Assembly (NCBI GenBank): GCA_964591105.1
Contig: CAZPZR010000044.1
Coordinates: forward strand, 1 to 15,606
Direction of reading: 5' to 3'
DNA length: 15,606 bases
Source of the DNA: CAZPZR01 sp964591105
Lineage (GTDB): Bacteria; Bacillota; Clostridia; Lachnospirales; Lachnospiraceae
Shown here: one piece after another, positions 12,265-15,606 of the stretch
Layout of the letters: the number at the start of each line of letters is the position of its first letter
Numbering within the stretch: position 1 is the stretch's first letter
The notes under the pieces: model-generated
Databases searched by the model: none
The model's input: only the letters and a program-made list of their open reading frames with translations
What the model was told of the DNA's origin: nothing
Program-made: the position numbers and the translations under genes

Positions 12265-14007
12265 ATGATTCGAGTAGAAAAACTATCTTATGGTTTTCCA
12301 GAGAAAGACTTATATAACAATATTTCATTTACCTTAGAAGAAGGGCAACACTGTGCGTTCATTGGAAGCAATGGTACAGGAAAGACAACACTGATTGATA
12401 TGATCATGAATACAGACGAGTACCTTTACACAGGAAAGATTCTGAAGGATGAACAGTGCCGCATTGGGTATGTGAATCAGTTTTCAAAAAAAGATAAAAA
12501 TCAAGAAAGAACGGTATTCGAGTTCTTAAGTGAAAAGTTTGTTGAGAATGAAGAAAAAACAGCAGAAATCTGTGCGAAGATGGCAGAGGCAGAAGATTTA
12601 GAACCACTGTTTGAAGAATACCAGAAGCTCTTGGATCTTCATCAGGCAATGGATGGAGATAATTATGAGACGAACATCCACAAGCAGTTAAAGCTAGTAG
12701 GTATGAGTAAGCATGCGGATACAATGATTTCAGAACTTAGCGGTGGAGAATATAAGCTGCTACAGGTAATGAAGGAGATGCTTCTTGCACCGAATCTCTT
12801 GATTATGGATGAGCCAGACGTTTTCCTTGATTTTGAAAATCTGAATGGATTATGTGATCTGATTAATTCTCATCAGGGAACATTGCTTGTGATCACACAT
12901 AACCGATATTTGTTAAATCACTGTTTTGATAAGATTCTTCATTTGGAAAATGCAGACATTCAAGAATTTGACGGGAATTATACAGATTATAATTTCTCAC
13001 TGTTGCAGAAGAAGATTGAACTGCAGGAACAGGCTGCAGCAGAACAGGAAGAGATTGAGCGAACAGCTAAGATGGTTGACCGCATGAGAATTGAAGCTAC
13101 GAACAAAAGTATTGCAGCACTTGGACGAGCACTTCATGCGAAACAGACACAGCTGGATCGACTGAGAGCGAGACAGATTAAAGCTCCATTTGTAGAAATT
13201 CGCAAACCAGAGATTGTACTTCCGGATGTGGAAGTAGATCCAGAGAAAACAGTGCTCCGTATCGAAGGGTATGAAGTAGCATTTGATGAACAACTTTTGG
13301 AAGATGTAAGCTTTGAATTAAAGGCAAATGAGAAAGTAGCAATTGTTGGGGCGAATGGAACTGGAAAGACGACACTTTTCCGAGACATTTTCCAGAATAA
13401 TCACGAGGCAATCAAGATTTCAGAAGATGTAAATGTTGGATTTTTATCACAAATTCATGGTGAGATGCTGAACGAAGCAAACACAGTTTTTGAAGAATTT
13501 GAAGCACTTGGGTTTGAGACAAAAGAAGAAGTTCAGAAGTACTTGGAAGACTATTGTTTTGAGGAAGAAGTGATTGACCAGACAATTGGACAACTTTCCG
13601 GAGGAGAGCAGAACTTACTGCAGATTGCAAAGATTGCGGCTGGAAACGCGGAATTACTGTTATTGGATGAGCCAACCAGCCATTTAGATACGTATGCACA
13701 GATTGCACTGGAAAAGGCAATTTCTGAGTATAAAGGGGCAGTTCTGATGGTTGCACATGACTTCTATACGATTGTCAACTGTGTAGATTACGTGCTTTTT
13801 GTGGAAGAAAAGTCTATCCGCCGTGTGAGAATTCGTTCGTTCCGTAAGATGATTTATGCAAATCATTTCGATAAGGATTATCTGGAACTGGAACAGAAGA
13901 AAAAAGAATTAGAAACAAGAATTGCTGCATGCTTGAAGAGCAAAGAATTAAAGACTGCAAAGAAGTTATGCGAGCAGTTGGAGGAAGTTATTCGAAAGAT
14001 GCAGTAA
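12265..14007 (+). CDS. ABC-F family ATPase (ribosome-associated type)
   Basis: 580 residues with two ATP-binding domains and no membrane segment. NBD1: Walker A GSNGTGKTT (34-42), LSGGE (158-162), Walker B with DEPDVFLD (182-189) and H-switch THN (211-213). A charged helical linker (about 245-310), where ABC-F proteins contact the ribosome, follows. NBD2: GANGTGKTT (362-370), LSGGE (444-448), DEPTSHLD (468-475) and His498. A basic C-terminal coiled coil closes it (540-580). NBD1 has DEPDVFLD rather than the usual DEPTNHLD, while NBD2 is standard. ABC-F proteins act in translation, and some protect ribosomes from antibiotics; which applies here cannot be told. AAGGAG at 12252-12257 sets the start. 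The ECF gene begins 36 bases downstream. Confidence 0.9.
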   Translation: MIRVEKLSYGFPEKDLYNNISFTLEEGQHCAFIGSNGTGKTTLIDMIMNTDEYLYTGKILKDEQCRIGYVNQFSKKDKNQERTVFEFLSEKFVENEEKTAEICAKMAEAEDLEPLFEEYQKLLDLHQAMDGDNYETNIHKQLKLVGMSKHADTMISELSGGEYKLLQVMKEMLLAPNLLIMDEPDVFLDFENLNGLCDLINSHQGTLLVITHNRYLLNHCFDKILHLENADIQEFDGNYTDYNFSLLQKKIELQEQAAAEQEEIERTAKMVDRMRIEATNKSIAALGRALHAKQTQLDRLRARQIKAPFVEIRKPEIVLPDVEVDPEKTVLRIEGYEVAFDEQLLEDVSFELKANEKVAIVGANGTGKTTLFRDIFQNNHEAIKISEDVNVGFLSQIHGEMLNEANTVFEEFEALGFETKEEVQKYLEDYCFEEEVIDQTIGQLSGGEQNLLQIAKIAAGNAELLLLDEPTSHLDTYAQIALEKAISEYKGAVLMVAHDFYTIVNCVDYVLFVEEKSIRRVRIRSFRKMIYANHFDKDYLELEQKKKELETRIAACLKSKELKTAKKLCEQLEEVIRKMQ

Positions 14008-14043
14008 GCAGGCAGAGAAAATAAGAGGATTGGAGGAAGCAAG

Positions 14044-14622
14044 ATGAAGGAAAAAGGTGTAAAGCGGTTCGTATTGGCAGCGATGTTTCTAACCCTTGGG
14101 CTGCTTCTTCCATTTTTTACGGGGCAGATTCCACAGATTGGAAAACTGTTGCTTCCGATGCACATCCCAGTACTTTTGTGCGGATTGATCTGTGGGTGGA
14201 GATATGGTCTGATTATCGGTTTTACCACTCCGCTATTACGATCACTTCTTTTTGGGATGCCAATTCTGTTTCCAACTGCATTTGCGATGGCATTCGAACT
14301 AATGACCTATGGATTTTGTATAGGATTTCTCTATGAGAAATCCCATTGGAAATGTATAAAATCCTTGTATCGCTGCATGCTTGCAACGATGCTTGTCGGG
14401 CGAGTAGTGTATGGACTGGTTGAAGTGATTTTATTAGGCGTAGGACTTGGCCAGTTTACGGTGAAGGCGTATTTAATGACTGCATTTGTCTATGCGATAC
14501 CAGGAATCATCGCACAGCTTGTGATTGTTCCAATGATCATGCTGGCGTTGAATAAGACAGGGTTAGTGAGAATGCATGGATTTCAAAAGAAAGAAGTAGA
14601 GCAACATGTGGAACAAGGATAA
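14044..14622 (+). CDS. ECF transporter S component (substrate-binding membrane protein)
   Basis: 192 residues with about five to six membrane helices. The sequence LAAMFLTLGLLLPFFTGQIPQIGKLLLPMHIPVL and CGWRYGLIIGFTTPLLRSLLFGMP are typical of S components of energy-coupling factor transporters, the small membrane subunits that bind a vitamin or similar nutrient and pair with a shared ATPase module. The substrate is unknown; the pattern reminds me of pantothenate-type members but this is weak. GGAGG at 14032-14036 is the ribosome binding site. The adjacent ABC-F ATPase is not its energiser, since ABC-F proteins are soluble; the EcfAA'T module must lie elsewhere. Its end overlaps the start of a P-loop kinase, suggesting uptake followed by phosphorylation. 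Confidence 0.8.
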   Translation: MKEKGVKRFVLAAMFLTLGLLLPFFTGQIPQIGKLLLPMHIPVLLCGLICGWRYGLIIGFTTPLLRSLLFGMPILFPTAFAMAFELMTYGFCIGFLYEKSHWKCIKSLYRCMLATMLVGRVVYGLVEVILLGVGLGQFTVKAYLMTAFVYAIPGIIAQLVIVPMIMLALNKTGLVRMHGFQKKEVEQHVEQG

Positions 14623-15136
14623 TTTGGAATCGCACATTTTTATAGCAATTGATGGGCGCAGTGCGTCTGGCAAGACGACACTTTCAGAAAAATTAGAGGA
14701 GATGCTCCCCTGTGAAGTGATTCACATGGACGATTTCTTTCTTCCGATAGAAAGGCGAGCGGAAGACTGGCTGGAAATCGTCGGCGGGAACATTGATTTT
14801 GAACGGCTAGAGAGAGAAGTGCTGCTGCCACTTCAGAATGGACAGATGTGTGAGGTACGTCCATTCGATTGTAAAAACCAAAGAGAGAAAGATGGATATG
14901 TTCTGGGCAAGGAAAAGATTATTGTAATCGAAGGTGCATATGCTTGCCATCCGAAGTTGTGGGATTATGCGGAACTACATGTATTTATGGATGTAGATGA
15001 AGAAACGCAAGGGAAACGAATCTATGCCAGAAACGGTGAAAAGGGACTGGAAATGTTTCGAAAAACCTGGATTCCACTGGAGGAACGTTATCTTTCAAAA
15101 TACAAGATAAAGGAAAGATGTGAACTGCATCTGTAA
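14606..15136 (+). CDS. Uridine kinase-like P-loop kinase
   Basis: 176 residues. IAIDGRSASGKTTLS has the Walker A motif (17-24), EVIHMDDFFLP provides the acidic DD of the substrate/Mg site, and IIVIEGAYACHP is the Walker B-like strand of the uridine kinase/phosphoribulokinase family. It is shorter than typical uridine kinases (about 210 residues), mainly at the C-terminus. It starts 17 bases inside the ECF gene and has only a weak ribosome binding site, so translation is probably coupled. Together they suggest a nutrient, perhaps a nucleoside or vitamin, is imported and trapped by phosphorylation. The substrate is not determined. Confidence 0.8.
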   Translation: MWNKDNLESHIFIAIDGRSASGKTTLSEKLEEMLPCEVIHMDDFFLPIERRAEDWLEIVGGNIDFERLEREVLLPLQNGQMCEVRPFDCKNQREKDGYVLGKEKIIVIEGAYACHPKLWDYAELHVFMDVDEETQGKRIYARNGEKGLEMFRKTWIPLEERYLSKYKIKERCELHL

Positions 15137-15183
15137 CGAGTCTTGTAGATAGATAAAAGGAAATACATTTTATGAGGAGGACT

Positions 15184-15606
15184 ATGATGAAACTACAACC
15201 AGCATTTTTTCGAGATTTGAAATGCTACACAAAGGAACAATTTATCAAAGATGTAATTGCAGGCGTAATCGTGGCAATTATTGCATTGCCATTATCGATT
15301 GCACTGGCACTGGCATCGGGTGTTGGACCAGAAGAAGGAATTTATACAGCAATTGTTGCTGGATTTTTGATTTCCTTCCTTGGTGGAAGTAAAGTACAGA
15401 TTGCAGGTCCAACAGCTGCATTTGCAACGATCGTTGCAGGAATCGTCGCTAAAAACGGAATGGAAGGTCTTGTATTATCAACCATTCTTGCAGGAATTTT
15501 CTTGATTATCATGGGGCTTTGTCACTTGGGAAGCCTGATTCGATTCATCCCATATACAATCACAACTGGATTTACAGCAGGAATCGCAGTAACGATTTTC
15601 ATCGGA
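15184..15606 (+). CDS. SulP-family inorganic anion transporter (N-terminal part)
   Basis: The first 141 residues of a membrane transporter that continues past the window. FIKDVIAGVIVAIIALPLSIALALASG, then GIYTAIVAGFLISFLGGS and QIAGPTAAFATIVAGIV are the hallmark first helices of SulP/SLC26 permeases, including the P-T-A-A-F motif that shapes the anion site. Family members move sulfate, bicarbonate or other anions with Na+ or H+. ATG 15184 and ATG 15187 are adjacent; GAGGAGG (15174-15180) is better spaced for 15187. The gap from the kinase is 47 bases with no clear terminator or promoter, so cotranscription is possible. Confidence 0.9.
   Translation, partial: MMKLQPAFFRDLKCYTKEQFIKDVIAGVIVAIIALPLSIALALASGVGPEEGIYTAIVAGFLISFLGGSKVQIAGPTAAFATIVAGIVAKNGMEGLVLSTILAGIFLIIMGLCHLGSLIRFIPYTITTGFTAGIAVTIFIG

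Noticed and set aside
12265..14622. ABC-F ATPase as the energy subunit for the ECF S component
   Set aside because: ABC-F proteins have two fused ATPase domains with a ribosome-contacting linker and do not couple to membrane subunits; ECF modules use separate EcfA and EcfT proteins.

Overview
The window looks like chromosomal DNA of a low-GC Gram-positive gut anaerobe, most likely a Lachnospiraceae-type clostridium. That rests on the AT-rich coding style, strong AAGGAG-type ribosome binding sites, extended -10 promoters, and the protein families present (YczE/YitT-like membrane protein, ECF S component, ABC-F ATPase, MATE pumps, a DUF5131 protein). The species assignment is inference. There is no phage, IS element, CRISPR array, rRNA or tRNA.

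Positions 1-3300, + strand: the tail of an unknown gene; a small membrane-anchored protein; an SGNH/GDSL hydrolase; then a stretch of broken genes (a 44-residue stump of an HD-domain hydrolase joined to the C-terminal end of a nitroreductase). An alkyltransferase-like protein with PYWR in place of PCHR and a cysteine/histidine-rich protein resembling DUF5714 follow.

Positions 3300-5700, + strand: the 5' half of a TPP riboswitch runs into a promoter with a 19-bp spacer and a dyad, the layout used by MerR-family regulators. This drives an aldo/keto reductase and a flavodoxin-like FMN oxidoreductase. A methylated-DNA methyltransferase and a terminator close the block.

Positions 5700-7300, + strand: a MarR regulator with a clear inverted-repeat operator around its own -10, translationally coupled to a MATE pump that has lost nearly all of its interior, then a YczE/YitT-like membrane protein and a collapsed DUF2316-like gene.

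Positions 7300-9290, - strand: an operon of a second MarR regulator, a DUF5131 protein and a pyridoxamine-phosphate-oxidase-like flavoprotein. Its promoter has a perfect 16-bp palindrome in the spacer. Just after the last stop codon lies a TPP riboswitch aptamer followed by an intrinsic terminator, with no thiamine gene behind it.

Positions 9300-15606: a small helix-turn-helix protein; a full-length MATE transporter with a structured leader; a convergent TrmH/SpoU rRNA methyltransferase sharing a bidirectional terminator with it; then an apparent operon of an ABC-F ATPase, an ECF S component and a uridine-kinase-like P-loop kinase, and finally the start of a SulP anion transporter that runs off the end.

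The most notable theme is repeated collapse. At least three genes keep their ends but have lost their middles, and one riboswitch half and one complete riboswitch have no gene to control, all within about 6 kb.
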